Shown: one piece after another, positions 18,123 through 27,668 of the stretch
Layout: each line of letters opens with the position of its first letter
Numbering within the stretch: position 1 is the stretch's first letter
Assembly: GCF_017743735.1 (NCBI RefSeq)
Contig: NZ_JAGHRO010000001.1
Coordinates: 434,001-498,000, forward strand
Source of the DNA: Shimia sp. R9_2
GTDB lineage: Bacteria > Pseudomonadota > Alphaproteobacteria > Rhodobacterales > Rhodobacteraceae
Direction of reading: 5' to 3'
Length of the DNA stretch: 64,000 bases
Notes under the pieces: model-generated
What the model was told of the DNA's origin: nothing
The model's database searches: none
The model's input: only the letters and a program-made list of their open reading frames with translations
Made by a program: the position numbers and the translations under genes

Positions 18123-19046
18123 TTATCCCTGCGGTGTGATGCCGGGGCGTGCTTTGCCGCGCTTGAGGCCAAGCTGGCGTTCCCGCCAGATGATCAGGAA
18201 GCCGGCAAGGATCACCACAGCCGCGCCAATCAGCATCTGCGGTGTGGGCACTTCGGCGAACCAGACGTAGCCGATGAGCAGGGCAAACAGCATGGCAACA
18301 TAGTCAAACGGGGCCACCACGGAGGCGGGGGCAAAGCGGTAGCAGGAGGTGAGCAGGATTTGTGCAAACCCGCCGATGAGGCCCGCGATTGTGAGCATGA
18401 TGGCCTGCTCCCATGTGGGGATCACCCAACCAAAGGGCACCGTGAGCAGGGACAGGCAGGTCGCCGTGAGCGAGAAGTAAAACACAATCGCCGAGGTCTG
18501 GTCGGTCTGCACAAGTTTGCGGATGTGGATCTGGGCAAGCGCGCGGAAGGCGGCAGAGCCGAGCACCAGCATGACCCCCAACGTGGCCAGCGTGGCTGCC
18601 TGACTTTCGTCAAAGATGGTGATGCGGGGCCAGAGAACGATGGTCACCCCCACAAGGCCCAGACCGACCGCGGACAGTCGGAAAGCGCGTACCTCTTCGC
18701 CCAGGAACATGGCGGCAAAAATCACTGTGAGCAGCGGGGCGGCAAAGCCGATGGCGGTGACTTCGGGCAGCGGCAAAAGGCCAAGGGCGGCGAAGTTCAT
18801 CCCCATGGAGGTGGTGCCGATCACCCCGCGCCAGACATGCCCCATGCCGTTTTTGACACGCAGGCCCTGTGGCATCTCTCCCCGGTAGATCAGCCAGCCA
18901 AAAATCACGAAGAGGGCAAAGAAGGAGCGGAAAAACACCGCTTGGCCAGCGGGGACATCAGAGGCGGTGGCTTTGATCAGCGCGGCCATGACGGAAAACA
19001 GCGCGATGGCGCAGATTTTCAGGGCGATGCCTTTGAGAGGGTTCAT
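18123..19046 (-). CDS. EamA family DMT-superfamily transporter
   Basis: A 307-residue inner-membrane transporter with two EamA repeats (PAGQAVFFRSFFALFVIFG; LPEVTAIGFAAPLLTVIFAA; VAPFDYVAMLFALLIGY), about ten TM helices. The ATG at 19046 (MNPLKG) is preferred; the frame is open to 19082 but the extra twelve residues are polar and lack a site. It is not closely similar by eye to the EamA gene at 14068. The substrate is unknown. Confidence 0.88.
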   Translation of the reverse strand: MNPLKGIALKICAIALFSVMAALIKATASDVPAGQAVFFRSFFALFVIFGWLIYRGEMPQGLRVKNGMGHVWRGVIGTTSMGMNFAALGLLPLPEVTAIGFAAPLLTVIFAAMFLGEEVRAFRLSAVGLGLVGVTIVLWPRITIFDESQAATLATLGVMLVLGSAAFRALAQIHIRKLVQTDQTSAIVFYFSLTATCLSLLTVPFGWVIPTWEQAIMLTIAGLIGGFAQILLTSCYRFAPASVVAPFDYVAMLFALLIGYVWFAEVPTPQMLIGAAVVILAGFLIIWRERQLGLKRGKARPGITPQG

Positions 19047-19116
19047 GGGGATGTCCGACGCTGACGTAAGGTGCGGCAACACTGGACCGGAGGCTCTGGG
19101 ATGGCAAGGCAGAGGC

Positions 19117-19149
19117 CCAAAACAAATCAGAGGCCCGCAGGCCCCTGAT
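19117..19149 (-). terminator. Intrinsic terminator after ilvE
   Basis: On the minus strand ATCAG-G-GGCC pairs with GGCC-T-CTGAT (one internal mismatch) and is followed by TTGTTTT. It lies just after the ilvE stop. Confidence 0.75.
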
Positions 19150-19170
19150 CATTTCGCAGATTGTGTCGCC

Positions 19171-20040
19171 TTAGGAGCGAACAAGCTTTTCGTAGGATTC
19201 CGCGATGTCGCGGGTGATGTCGCCAACCTCAAAGGTGTAGTCGCCAATCTGGCCCACCGGGGTCACTTCGGCGGCGGTGCCGGTTAGCCAGCACTGCTCA
19301 AAGTCGGCCAGCTCTTCGGGCATGATGTGGCGCTCGATCACGTTGATGCCTTTGTCTTTCAGCATGCCGATCACGGTCTGACGGGTGATGCCGTTGAGGA
19401 AGCAATCAGGCGTCGGTGTGTGCACTTCGCCGTCTTTCACAAAGAAGATGTTTGCGCCGGTCGCCTCCGCCACATAGCCGCGGTAATCCATGAAGAGCGC
19501 GTCAGAGCAGCCTTTGGCTTCGGCTTTGTGCTTGGAGATGGTGCAGATCATATAGAGACCTGCGGCCTTGGCGTGCACCGGAATGGTTTCCGGGCTGGGG
19601 CGTTTCCACTCTGCGATGTCGAGCTTGGCGCCCTGCATCTTGGCGTCGCCGTAGTAAGCGCCCCAGGGCCAAACCGCGATGGCCACGCGCACCGGGTTGG
19701 CCGCTGAGGCGACACCCATGTCGTCACCGGAGCCGCGCCACACAACCACGCGCACATAGGCGTCTTGCAGGCCGGACTTCCTCAGGGTTTCCTGCTTGGC
19801 CGCTTCCAGCTCCTCAAGGGAGAGTGGCATCGGCATGTCCAGCGCCTCAGCGCTTTTGAACAGGCGTTCGTTGTGCTCGCGGCTTTTGAAGATTTTGCCG
19901 TTGTAGGCGCGCTCGCCCTCAAACACGGAGCTGGCGTAATGCAGCGCGTGGCTCAGGACGTGGACCTTGGCCTCGCGCCAGTCCACAAATTCGCCATCCA
20001 TCCAGATGACGCCGTCACGATCGTCATATGCACCCGCCAT
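19171..20040 (-). CDS. ilvE: Branched-chain amino acid aminotransferase
   Basis: A 289-residue class IV PLP aminotransferase that interconverts branched-chain 2-oxo acids and Val/Leu/Ile using glutamate. Features include HALHYASSVFEGERAY near the N-terminus, the PLP-lysine region IPVHAKAAGLYMI (Lys about 158), and EATGANIFFVKDG followed by FLNGITRQTVIGML. Length is normal. It is divergent from the MarR-type gene at 20219. Confidence 0.96.
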   Translation of the reverse strand: MAGAYDDRDGVIWMDGEFVDWREAKVHVLSHALHYASSVFEGERAYNGKIFKSREHNERLFKSAEALDMPMPLSLEELEAAKQETLRKSGLQDAYVRVVVWRGSGDDMGVASAANPVRVAIAVWPWGAYYGDAKMQGAKLDIAEWKRPSPETIPVHAKAAGLYMICTISKHKAEAKGCSDALFMDYRGYVAEATGANIFFVKDGEVHTPTPDCFLNGITRQTVIGMLKDKGINVIERHIMPEELADFEQCWLTGTAAEVTPVGQIGDYTFEVGDITRDIAESYEKLVRS

Positions 20041-20218
20041 GGTCGTTCCTTTCGCCTTTCAGAGCTCATCTCAGTTTTCATTTGTTGCGTCGTAAATGGC
20101 CGATCCGGTCATAATGTTGCGCAAATCCTGCGATTCGCTATCAGTTAGGACTTGGAGTGTCAACAAAGCTGACGTATTGTGACGGTCAAAGCGGTCAATT
20201 GTGATCTCAGGAGGTATC

Positions 20219-20716
20219 ATGGGCGAGGGCATACGCAGCGAAAGCTTGCTCTATCTCACCGACGAGCAGCTGCGTCAGGGCATTGAGGCGATGTATTTCG
20301 CCTATCGAGGTTTTACCGCGGATCCGGACCGTATTCTGGAGAGCATGGCCTACGGGCGGGCGCATCATCGGGCGATCCATTTCATCAACCGCGCGCCGGG
20401 CACCACGGTGACCAACCTGCTGGCGATGCTGGGAGTGACCAAGCAGTCCCTCAACCGTGTGTTGCGCACCCTGATCGAGGATGGGCTGGTGGAGAGCCGG
20501 GTGGGTACCTCCGACCGGCGTGAGCGCAACCTCTATTTAACCGAGGCTGGTGTAGCCTTGGAAAACCGTCTGTCGGACTCCCAGCGCACCCGGATGCGCA
20601 GCGCGTTTCGCGATGCCGGCCCGGAGGCAGTCGCGGGGTTCCGCCGTGTGCTTGAGTCGATGATGGACGGCGAGCTGCGTCGGCAGTATTTGTCGTTGCG
20701 GGAAACTGGTCAATAA
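20219..20716 (+). CDS. petP: MarR family regulator, PetP-like
   Basis: A 165-residue winged helix-turn-helix protein: TTVTNLLAMLGVTKQSLNRVLRTLIEDGLVE is the recognition region and SDRRERNLYLTEAG the wing. The ATG at 20219 is set by a perfect CAGGAGGT site; an upstream in-frame GTG at 20201 is not. It lies 24 bases before an OmpR-type response regulator. A MarR-like PetP next to PetR is the arrangement described in Rhodobacter capsulatus, so the name is inferred from order and family. Confidence 0.75.
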   Translation: MGEGIRSESLLYLTDEQLRQGIEAMYFAYRGFTADPDRILESMAYGRAHHRAIHFINRAPGTTVTNLLAMLGVTKQSLNRVLRTLIEDGLVESRVGTSDRRERNLYLTEAGVALENRLSDSQRTRMRSAFRDAGPEAVAGFRRVLESMMDGELRRQYLSLRETGQ

Positions 20717-20740
20717 TTGGGCCGATGAGGAAACCAGAGC

Positions 20741-21442
20741 ATGAATGACATTGCCCCGCATTTGCTGATTGTGGATGACGATGAACGCATCCGCACCTTG
20801 CTGCGTAAATTTTTGATGCGGCACGGATTTCTGGTGACCGCCGCGCGGGACGCAGATCACGCGCGCCGCATTTTGTCGGGGCTGGATTTTGATCTGCTTG
20901 TGCTGGATGTGATGATGCCGGGCGAAGATGGCGTGAGCTTGACGCGTAGCATCCGCGAGGACTCCGAAACCCCTGTGTTGCTGTTGACCGCGAAGGGTGA
21001 GACAGAAGACCGGATCGCCGGTCTGGAAGCAGGGGCGGATGATTATCTGGCCAAGCCGTTTGAACCCAAAGAGCTGTTGCTGCGCATCAACGCGATTTTG
21101 CGGCGCATGCCGGAGGTCGATGAAGCGGCGACGGTGCCCAAGGTGCTGCATCTGGGCGACATCCGCTATGACATTGATCGCGGGGAGATGTGGCAGGGCG
21201 AGGAGCCCGTGCGCCTGACAGCCACCGAAAGCCAATTGATGCGCATTTTCTCCAAAACGCCGGGCGAGCCGATCAGCCGGAGCACATTGGTAGAAGAGCT
21301 TGGCCGCGACAAAGGTCAGGCGCAGGAGCGGGCGGTGGATGTGCAGATCACCCGGTTGCGGCGCAAGATTGAAGAAGATCCAAAGCAGCCTCGCTATCTG
21401 CAGACGGTGCGCGGTGCGGGCTATATGCTGGCGCCAGATTGA
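20741..21442 (+). CDS. petR: OmpR-family response regulator, PetR-like
   Basis: A 233-residue response regulator. The receiver domain has acidic residues 12-14, the phospho-acceptor Asp56 (LLVLDVMMPGEDG) and Lys105 (DDYLAKPF). The C-terminal OmpR winged helix has ATESQLMRIF and the DVQITRLRRKIEEDP recognition helix, with TVRGAGYML at the end. No histidine kinase is adjacent, so it is an orphan locally. PetR of R. capsulatus lies near the cytochrome bc1 genes; those genes are not in this window. Confidence 0.85.
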   Translation: MNDIAPHLLIVDDDERIRTLLRKFLMRHGFLVTAARDADHARRILSGLDFDLLVLDVMMPGEDGVSLTRSIREDSETPVLLLTAKGETEDRIAGLEAGADDYLAKPFEPKELLLRINAILRRMPEVDEAATVPKVLHLGDIRYDIDRGEMWQGEEPVRLTATESQLMRIFSKTPGEPISRSTLVEELGRDKGQAQERAVDVQITRLRRKIEEDPKQPRYLQTVRGAGYMLAPD

Positions 21443-21459
21443 AGCGTTTGAGCATAAGA

Positions 21460-21497
21460 TTTTAGGCCTCCGGCGGGGATATTTAGAGCAAGAGGAA
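21460..21497 (+). repeat. GGATATTT-type intergenic repeat, copy B
   Basis: TTTTAGGCCTCCGGCGGGG is followed by ATATTTAGAGCAAGAGGAAG. It closely matches copy D at 30497-30534. The GAGGAAG tail doubles as the ribosome binding site of the gene starting at 21508. No GC hairpin precedes this copy. Confidence 0.75.
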
Positions 21498-21507
21498 GGG
21501 GGCAGTG

Positions 21508-22443
21508 ATGACAACAGCGCTTTTTGGTCACGAGAGTTCATTGGGGCATGTGACGCCAAGCGGGCATCCGGAACAGGTGGCGCGGATTGAGCACATCATG
21601 GCGGCGCTGAAGGGGCCGAGTTTTGCGGCGCTGGATCGTCGGGACGCGCCTGCCTGCAGCGATGATGATATTCTGCTGTGCCATCCCCAAACACATCTTG
21701 ATGCCATTGCGGCGGCTGCCCCAGCAAACGGTACTGTGGCGTTGGACGCTGATACGCATATGTCGCCGGGGTCGCTGGCAGCGGCGCGTCATGCGGTTGG
21801 CGGCTGTATTGCTGCGGTGGATGCGGTGCTTGCGAGAGAAGTGGGCAATGCTTTTGTGGCCTGTCGTCCTCCGGGGCATCATGCCGAGACATCCACACCC
21901 ATGGGGTTTTGCCTGTTTGGCAATGCGGCCATCGCGGCGAAACATGCGCTGGAGCGCCATGGGTTAAGCCGTGTGGCGGTGGTGGATTTTGACGTTCACC
22001 ACGGCAATGGCACGCAGGATCTGTTGTGGAATGAGAGCCGCAGCCTGTTTGTTGGCAGTCATCAGAACCCGCTTTGGCCCGGCACAGGTATGCCGGAAGA
22101 GACCGGCGGTCATAACAATGTGATGAACCTGCCGTTGCCGCCACACAGCGACGGACGGCTGATGCGTGCCACCTACGAAGCGGAGGTGTTTCCCGCGCTG
22201 GCGCGGTTTGAGCCCGAGCTGGTGATCATTTCGGCAGGCTTTGACGCCCATGCGGACGATCCTTTGGCGCAGCTTAATTGGCGGGAAGACGACTTTGCCT
22301 GGTTGACAGAGCGGCTCTGTGATGTGGCGGATCAACATGCCGAAGGTCGGGTGGTCTCGACTTTGGAAGGGGGATATGATCTGAACGCGCTTGCGGCCTC
22401 GGTGGCCGCACATGTCAGCGTTTTGATGGAGAGAGCCGGATGA
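21508..22443 (+). CDS. Histone deacetylase / acetylpolyamine amidohydrolase family protein
   Basis: A 311-residue zinc hydrolase of the HDAC superfamily. Catalytic and zinc-binding segments are CRPPGHHAE, VVDFDVHHGNGTQ and SAGFDAHADDPL. Bacterial members remove acetyl groups from polyamines or other small amines. The ATG at 21508 is used rather than GTG 21505; its ribosome binding site comes from repeat copy B. Its stop overlaps xseB by ATGA, which starts a run of genes through to dxs. Confidence 0.93.
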   Translation: MTTALFGHESSLGHVTPSGHPEQVARIEHIMAALKGPSFAALDRRDAPACSDDDILLCHPQTHLDAIAAAAPANGTVALDADTHMSPGSLAAARHAVGGCIAAVDAVLAREVGNAFVACRPPGHHAETSTPMGFCLFGNAAIAAKHALERHGLSRVAVVDFDVHHGNGTQDLLWNESRSLFVGSHQNPLWPGTGMPEETGGHNNVMNLPLPPHSDGRLMRATYEAEVFPALARFEPELVIISAGFDAHADDPLAQLNWREDDFAWLTERLCDVADQHAEGRVVSTLEGGYDLNALAASVAAHVSVLMERAG

Positions 22444-22682
22444 GTGACACGCCTGTGGAAGAGATGAGCTTTGAAGCGGCCATGCGGGAGCTGGAGCAGG
22501 TTGTGGGCCAGCTGGAACGCGGCGACGTGGAGTTGGAGAAATCCATTGCCCTTTATGAGCGTGGCGCGGCGTTGAAGGCGCGTTGTGAGGCCAAGCTCAA
22601 AGAGGCTGAGGAAAAGGTGGCGGCGATCACCTTGGATGGCAACGGAAATCCGGCCGGTTTGACCCCGGTTGAGGGGATGTGA
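22440..22682 (+). CDS. xseB: Exodeoxyribonuclease VII small subunit
   Basis: An 80-residue, helical, Glu/Lys-rich protein with the family pattern SFEAAMRELEQVVGQLERGD followed by LEKSIALYERG. It is the small subunit of the single-strand exonuclease that degrades DNA to acid-soluble oligomers with XseA, which is not in this window. It is coupled to the upstream gene by ATGA and sits before ispA, its usual place in proteobacteria. Confidence 0.95.
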   Translation: MSDTPVEEMSFEAAMRELEQVVGQLERGDVELEKSIALYERGAALKARCEAKLKEAEEKVAAITLDGNGNPAGLTPVEGM

Positions 22683-22717
22683 GGCCGCTGCGCCTTTGAT
22701 AAAGGACTCGCCGGATC

Positions 22718-23587
22718 ATGTTTGAGACCAGATTGAAAGAGGCCGCCCAGCAGGTTGAGGCCCATTTGCAGCATGTGATGGCGCCTTTGGGCGATTTGCC
22801 GGTGGTGGAGGCCATGCGCTATGCCAGCGCGGGCGGAAAGCGGCTGCGGGCGTTTCTGGTGCTGGAAAGCGCGCGCCTGCATGGTGTGGCTGCCGAGCAC
22901 GCGATCTGGCCTGCCACGGCGATTGAGGCGATCCATGCCTATTCGCTTGTGCATGATGATCTGCCCTGCATGGACGATGACGACATGCGCCGGGGGCTGC
23001 CCACCACCCATGTGAAATGGGATGAGTGTACCGCTGTTCTGGCGGGAGACGCGCTGCAGACGCTCGGGTTTGAATGTGTGAGCCGGCAGGAATGCCACCC
23101 GGAGGCGGTGGTGCGCGCAGAGTTGACTGTGACGCTGGCCCGAGCGGCAGGCGCGCAGGGGATGGTTTTGGGGCAGGCGCTTGATATTGCGGCTGAAACG
23201 GCACCTGCGCCTTTGACGCTTGAAGAGATCACCCGATTGCAGGCCGGTAAGACCGGTGCGTTGATTGCCTGGTCCGCCACCGCAGGCGCGGTGATGGCGC
23301 AGGCGGAGACTACGCCGCTGATGCGCTATGCCAACGACCTTGGGCTGGCGTTCCAGATTGCCGATGACATTCTGGATGTGGAAGGCGACGCGGCCAAAGT
23401 TGGCAAGGCGGTTGGCAAAGATGCGGATGCTGGCAAGGCGACCTTTGTCTCGCTTTTGGGTCTGGAAGGCGCCAAAGCGCGTGCCCGCGACCTTGTGGCA
23501 GATGCCTGTGACGCGCTTTCCTCCTATGGTAAGGATGCTGATGCCTTGCGGGAGGCGGCGCGCTTCGTTATCTCGCGGGACAGCTAA
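22718..23587 (+). CDS. ispA: Farnesyl/geranyl diphosphate synthase (polyprenyl synthetase)
   Basis: A 289-residue trans-prenyltransferase that condenses isopentenyl diphosphate with allylic diphosphates. The first Asp-rich motif is [14 protein letters not shown] (the two-residue insertion typical of bacterial FPP synthases) and the second is DDILDVEGD. It lies between xseB and dxs in the classic xseB-ispA-dxs order, supplying precursors for ubiquinone, carotenoids and undecaprenyl phosphate. Confidence 0.96.
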   Translation: MFETRLKEAAQQVEAHLQHVMAPLGDLPVVEAMRYASAGGKRLRAFLVLESARLHGVAAEHAIWPATAIEAIHAYSLVHDDLPCMDDDDMRRGLPTTHVKWDECTAVLAGDALQTLGFECVSRQECHPEAVVRAELTVTLARAAGAQGMVLGQALDIAAETAPAPLTLEEITRLQAGKTGALIAWSATAGAVMAQAETTPLMRYANDLGLAFQIADDILDVEGDAAKVGKAVGKDADAGKATFVSLLGLEGAKARARDLVADACDALSSYGKDADALREAARFVISRDS

Positions 23588-23601
23588 GCGGAGGACGCCC
23601 C

Positions 23602-25530
23602 ATGTCAGCCAGACCACAGACGCCACTCCTGGATCAGGTCACCCATCCGGAAGACCTGAAACGGTTTTCTGACAGCGAGTTGACGGCGCTGGCCCATGAG
23701 CTGCGCGCGGAGACCATCTCTGCGGTCAGTGAGACCGGCGGGCACCTTGGTGCGGGTCTTGGTGTTGTGGAGCTGACTGTTGCGCTGCATTCGGTGTTTG
23801 AGACACCACGTGACAAGATCATCTGGGACGTGGGCCACCAGTGCTATCCGCATAAGATCCTGACCGGGCGGCGGGACCGCATTCGCACCCTGCGCCAGCA
23901 GGACGGCCTGTCGGGTTTCACCAAGCGCAGCGAAAGTGTCTATGACCCCTTTGGTGCGGCGCATTCCTCTACATCGATTTCTGCGGCGCTCGGCTTTGCC
24001 ACGGCGCGCGATCTTGGCGGGCAATGTGACGGCGGGCTGGGCGATGCGATTGCGGTGATCGGCGATGGCTCGATCACGGCGGGCATGGCTTATGAGGCGA
24101 TGAACAACGCAGGTCATCTGGGCAAGCGGATGTTTGTGGTGCTGAACGACAATGACATGTCGATTGCGCCGCCTGTGGGGGCGATGAGCGAATATCTTTC
24201 ACGCCTCTATGCGGGAGAGCCGTTTCAGGAATTCAAATCCGCCGCCAAAGGCGCTGTGAGCCTGTTGCCAGAGCCGTTCCGCGAAGGGGCGAAACGCGCT
24301 AAGGATATGCTGAAGGGCATGGCTGTGGGCGGTACGTTGTTTGAACAGCTCGGCTTTAGCTATGTGGGGCCGATTGATGGCCACGACATGGGCCAGCTGT
24401 TGCCGCTTCTGCGGACCTTGCGCCAACGGGCGACCGGGCCGGTGATGCTGCATGTGATCACCAAGAAGGGCAAAGGCTATGCCCCGGCGGAGGCCGCGCG
24501 CGACAAAGGCCATGCCACGGCGAAATTTGACGTGGTGACCGGCAAACAGTTCAAAGCGCCGTCCAATGCGCCGAGCTATACCTCTGTCTTTGGCGAAGCG
24601 CTGGTGCAGGAGGCCGCAGAGGACAGCCGGATTTGTGCGGTGACCGCCGCGATGCCGGATGGCACCGGGCTGAACCTTTTTGCCGAGCGCTATCCCAGCC
24701 GCTGTTTTGATGTGGCGATTGCCGAGCAGCACGGGGTGACTTTTTCCGCGGCTCTGGCGGCGGGCGGGATGAAACCGTTCTGTGCGATGTATTCGACTTT
24801 CTTGCAGCGTGGCTATGATCAGGTTGTACATGATGTGGCGATTCAGCGCCTTCCGGTGCGTTTTGCGATTGACCGTGCCGGGCTTGTGGGCGCCGATGGG
24901 GCGACACATGCGGGCAGCTTTGACGTGGCCTTTATGGCAAACCTGCCGGGCATGGTGGTGATGGCTGCGGCGGATGAGGCGGAGCTGAAACATATGGTGG
25001 CCACGGCTGCGGCGCATGACGAGGGGCCGATTGCCTTCCGTTATCCGCGCGGTGAAGGCGTGGGCGTGGATGTGCCGGAGCGCGGCGAGATTCTTGAGAT
25101 CGGCAAGGGCCGGATGGTGCAGGAGGGTAGCCGGGTGGCGCTTCTGTGCTTTGGCACGCGCCTGGAAGAGGCCAAGAAAGCCGCCGAGGCACTTTCGGCC
25201 AAGGGCATCACGCCAACCATCGCGGATGCACGGTTTGCCAAGCCGCTTGATAAGGCGCTGATCCTGGAGCTGGCAGCCAATCATGAAGCGTTGATCACCA
25301 TCGAAGAGGGCGCAGTGGGCGGCTTTGGCAGCCATGTGGCGCAGCTTTTGGCCGAGGAAGGCGTCTTTGATGAGGGGCTGAAATACCGCTCTATGGTGCT
25401 GCCGGATATTTTCATCGATCAGGCGAGCCCAAAGACGATGTATGACATCGCTGCGATGAATGCGGAGCACATTGAGGCCAAAGTGCTGGATGTGCTGGGT
25501 GTGGCGTCGCTGGGCAGCAAACGGGCCTGA
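23602..25530 (+). CDS. dxs: 1-deoxy-D-xylulose-5-phosphate synthase
   Basis: A 642-residue thiamine-diphosphate enzyme that joins pyruvate and glyceraldehyde 3-phosphate in the first step of the MEP isoprenoid pathway. N-terminal [36 protein letters not shown], and the TPP motif [18 protein letters not shown] are present, then the pyrimidine domain with DIAEQH-like [16 protein letters not shown] and a transketolase C-terminal domain ([12 protein letters not shown]). GGAGGA precedes the ATG. Length is normal. Confidence 0.98.
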   Translation: MSARPQTPLLDQVTHPEDLKRFSDSELTALAHELRAETISAVSETGGHLGAGLGVVELTVALHSVFETPRDKIIWDVGHQCYPHKILTGRRDRIRTLRQQDGLSGFTKRSESVYDPFGAAHSSTSISAALGFATARDLGGQCDGGLGDAIAVIGDGSITAGMAYEAMNNAGHLGKRMFVVLNDNDMSIAPPVGAMSEYLSRLYAGEPFQEFKSAAKGAVSLLPEPFREGAKRAKDMLKGMAVGGTLFEQLGFSYVGPIDGHDMGQLLPLLRTLRQRATGPVMLHVITKKGKGYAPAEAARDKGHATAKFDVVTGKQFKAPSNAPSYTSVFGEALVQEAAEDSRICAVTAAMPDGTGLNLFAERYPSRCFDVAIAEQHGVTFSAALAAGGMKPFCAMYSTFLQRGYDQVVHDVAIQRLPVRFAIDRAGLVGADGATHAGSFDVAFMANLPGMVVMAAADEAELKHMVATAAAHDEGPIAFRYPRGEGVGVDVPERGEILEIGKGRMVQEGSRVALLCFGTRLEEAKKAAEALSAKGITPTIADARFAKPLDKALILELAANHEALITIEEGAVGGFGSHVAQLLAEEGVFDEGLKYRSMVLPDIFIDQASPKTMYDIAAMNAEHIEAKVLDVLGVASLGSKRA

Positions 25531-25550
25531 ATTACTTCCTGAACGCGGAT

Positions 25551-25612
25551 AGGGGCGCTGCCCCTGCCACCGCAAGCGGTGGCCACCCCAGGATATTTGC
25601 CGAATGAGAAGA
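25551..25612 (+). repeat. GGATATTT-type intergenic repeat, copy C
   Basis: Two perfect hairpins in a row (AGGGGC-GCT-GCCCCT at 25551-25565 and GCCACCGC-AA-GCGGTGGC at 25566-25583) are followed by CACCCCAGGATATTTGCCG and AATGAGAAG. The tail is nearly identical to copy A. It lies between the convergent dxs and epimerase genes and may also end the dxs transcript. Confidence 0.75.
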
Positions 25613-25678
25613 CGTTTGAGCGCCGGGGCCGGCAAACGAGCCGGGCGGCGCTCTGAGTATGTCGCTTTGGCGCGCGTG

Positions 25679-26533
25679 TTAGCGTTGCTCTTCTTCCAGC
25701 ATGGCTTTGAGCGCATCCCGGTAGTTGGGGTATTTCAACGCAACGCCGAGTTCTTCTTTGATGCGGGTGTTGCGCACGCGTTTGCTGTCTGAATAAAAAC
25801 TGCGCGCCATCGGGCTCATATCCGCTTCTTCAAACGGGATTTCCGGAGGCGGATCCATTCCAAGCAATTCGGCGGCGTAGGCGAGAATATCCTGTGGCGG
25901 GGCGGGGGTGTCGTCACAGACGTTGTAGATGCGCCCGGGATTTGGGGCCAGCATTGACGCCTCAAGAACCCGTGCGATGTCGTCTACATGGGCGCGGGAA
26001 AACACCTGATTTTTCTTGATGATCCGGCGCGCGGTGCCGCGGCGGAGTTTTGCAAACGGGCCGCGGCCGGGGCCGTAGATGCCTGCGAGGCGGAAAATAT
26101 GCAGCGGCAGATCCGGCACAGAGGACCATTCAGCCTCTGCTTTCACACGCATCTGGCCGCGGATGCCGCCGGGATCAAGCGGGGTCTCTTCGTCCACCCA
26201 GCCGCCGTCCATATCGCCGTAAACCCCTGTGGTGGAGAGGTAGCCAACCCATTCCAGCCGTTGCGAGGCTGCCTGAAGCGCATATCGGCCAATCTGCAGC
26301 ACGGGATCGCCGTCATCATCCGGACGGATCGAGCTGAGAACATGGGTGACGTTTTGCAGCGCATCGTCAAAATTGATCGGCCAATGCAGAGGCGTGACCC
26401 CTTGGGCGCGCAGCTTGTCAGCCTGATCCGGGTCGCGGTAGGTGCCAAGGATGGTCCAACCCTGGGGCAGCAAACGCTTTGCCAGTGCCTGGGCGGAGTA
26501 TCCGTGACCTAGGGAGAGGAGGGTTTTGCTCAT
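25679..26533 (-). CDS. NAD-dependent epimerase-like SDR protein (YeeZ-like)
   Basis: A 284-residue extended/atypical SDR. The N-terminal nucleotide motif is LSLGHGYSAQALAKRL, and YLSTTGVYGDMDGGWVDE holds the Ser and Tyr typical of epimerase-like SDRs. FRLAGIYGPGRGPF and RAHVDDIARVLEAS follow. Similar proteins are annotated as YeeZ-type NAD(P)-binding proteins with no settled substrate. It is convergent with dxs. Confidence 0.88.
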   Translation of the reverse strand: MSKTLLSLGHGYSAQALAKRLLPQGWTILGTYRDPDQADKLRAQGVTPLHWPINFDDALQNVTHVLSSIRPDDDGDPVLQIGRYALQAASQRLEWVGYLSTTGVYGDMDGGWVDEETPLDPGGIRGQMRVKAEAEWSSVPDLPLHIFRLAGIYGPGRGPFAKLRRGTARRIIKKNQVFSRAHVDDIARVLEASMLAPNPGRIYNVCDDTPAPPQDILAYAAELLGMDPPPEIPFEEADMSPMARSFYSDSKRVRNTRIKEELGVALKYPNYRDALKAMLEEEQR

Positions 26534-26613
26534 GGGGGCACAGTGCCTTTCCCTGTCAGGAGGAGCAAGGGGGCGGGGTTGATTTTAGACATGATGATGG
26601 GGTGAGATAACGC

Positions 26614-27246
26614 ATGTGTGCAAAATCGAAACCTGATCTGGACGCGGCCTATGCGCTTAAAACGCCGGAGGATTCCCGACGCCTCTATGCTGCATGGGCG
26701 GAAACCTATGATGCCGGGTTCGCAGAGGCGTCTGATTATGTATTGCCCAAAAAAGTGGCGGAGCAGTTTGTCGATGCAGGCGGAGGTGGGGCAGTTTTGG
26801 ATATTGGTGCGGGAACCGGGTTATGTGGCCAGGCGCTCGCAGTGCTTGGGGTGACGCAGGTTGATGGCACCGATATTTCGCCTGAAATGTTAGAGGTCGC
26901 ACAGAAAAAGCGAGTCTATTCCACCCTATTTACTGCGGATGTGACCCTCGGGTTACCGGTTTCGGACGGTCATTATGATGGGGTTGTCAGCTCCGGCACT
27001 TTTACAAATGGTCATGTGGGACCTGGCGCTCTGGATGAGCTGTTGCGGGTTACGCGGGCAGGTGGGCTTTTGGCGTTGTCGATCAATGGAGTGCATTTTG
27101 AGACATGGGGATTTGCGCAAAAACTAGACGCCCTTGCAGGGCAGATAGTGGACCTGCGTTTGCCGGAGATACGGTTTTACGGGGCGCATGCCACCGGCGC
27201 ACATAAGGATGATACGGGTTATGTAGCGTTGTTTCGAAAGCGCTGA
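26614..27246 (+). CDS. Class I SAM-dependent methyltransferase
   Basis: A 210-residue methyltransferase with motif I LDIGAGTGLCGQALA, motif II VDGTDISPEML, and a motif IV-like YDGVVSSGTFTNGHV. The N-terminal ALKTPEDSRRLYAAWAETYDA matches small-molecule methyltransferases. Its substrate is unknown. Its 3' end overlaps the DUF1810 gene tail-to-tail by 28 bases. Confidence 0.88.
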   Translation: MCAKSKPDLDAAYALKTPEDSRRLYAAWAETYDAGFAEASDYVLPKKVAEQFVDAGGGGAVLDIGAGTGLCGQALAVLGVTQVDGTDISPEMLEVAQKKRVYSTLFTADVTLGLPVSDGHYDGVVSSGTFTNGHVGPGALDELLRVTRAGGLLALSINGVHFETWGFAQKLDALAGQIVDLRLPEIRFYGAHATGAHKDDTGYVALFRKR

Positions 27247-27668
27247 ACATGAGCCTCGGTTTCGGGGCATTTTTGCCCGCCGTAGAACATCGTGAGCACT
27301 TCGGTAAACGCCGGGTCGGCATTGTCGATGGAAGCAAAGAGCGTCGCCGTGCTGCGGACCTTGAGCTCGTCCACCGGCCCCAATATGTCGACGATGGGTG
27401 TGGTACGGTGCCGGAGCAGGGCGTTGCACATCTCGATGAGGCGGGGGCCCAACAGCGGATGTTTGAGGTAGGCGGTGGCCTCTCTGAGATCTGCCAGACC
27501 GTAGTCGTGGGCGCGTTGTGAACGGCCCAAAATGCGCAGCTGCGGCATTTCCCACCAGATCCAATGGGTGACTTTGTGCCCGGCAGTGAGTTCGGCCAAA
27601 GCCTGCGTGTGGGTCTCTGCCTGTTGGGGCAGAAACCGCGCGAGATCATGGATGTCCGGTCGGCTCAC
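27219..27668 (-). CDS. DUF1810 family protein
   Basis: A 149-residue protein with the family core KVTHWIWWEMPQLRILGRS and the C-terminal LTMFYGGQKCPET. DUF1810 proteins are small, helical and calpastatin-like; their function is unknown. The start is a GTG at 27668 overlapping the TGA of the upstream enoyl-CoA hydratase gene (GTGA), so it is the last cistron of that minus-strand operon. Its end runs into the convergent methyltransferase gene. Confidence 0.9.
   Translation of the reverse strand: MSRPDIHDLARFLPQQAETHTQALAELTAGHKVTHWIWWEMPQLRILGRSQRAHDYGLADLREATAYLKHPLLGPRLIEMCNALLRHRTTPIVDILGPVDELKVRSTATLFASIDNADPAFTEVLTMFYGGQKCPETEAHVQRFRNNAT

Noticed and set aside
24199-25716. 505-codon minus-strand open frame opposite dxs
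   Set aside because: Arg/His-rich composition without motifs, fully covered by dxs on the plus strand.
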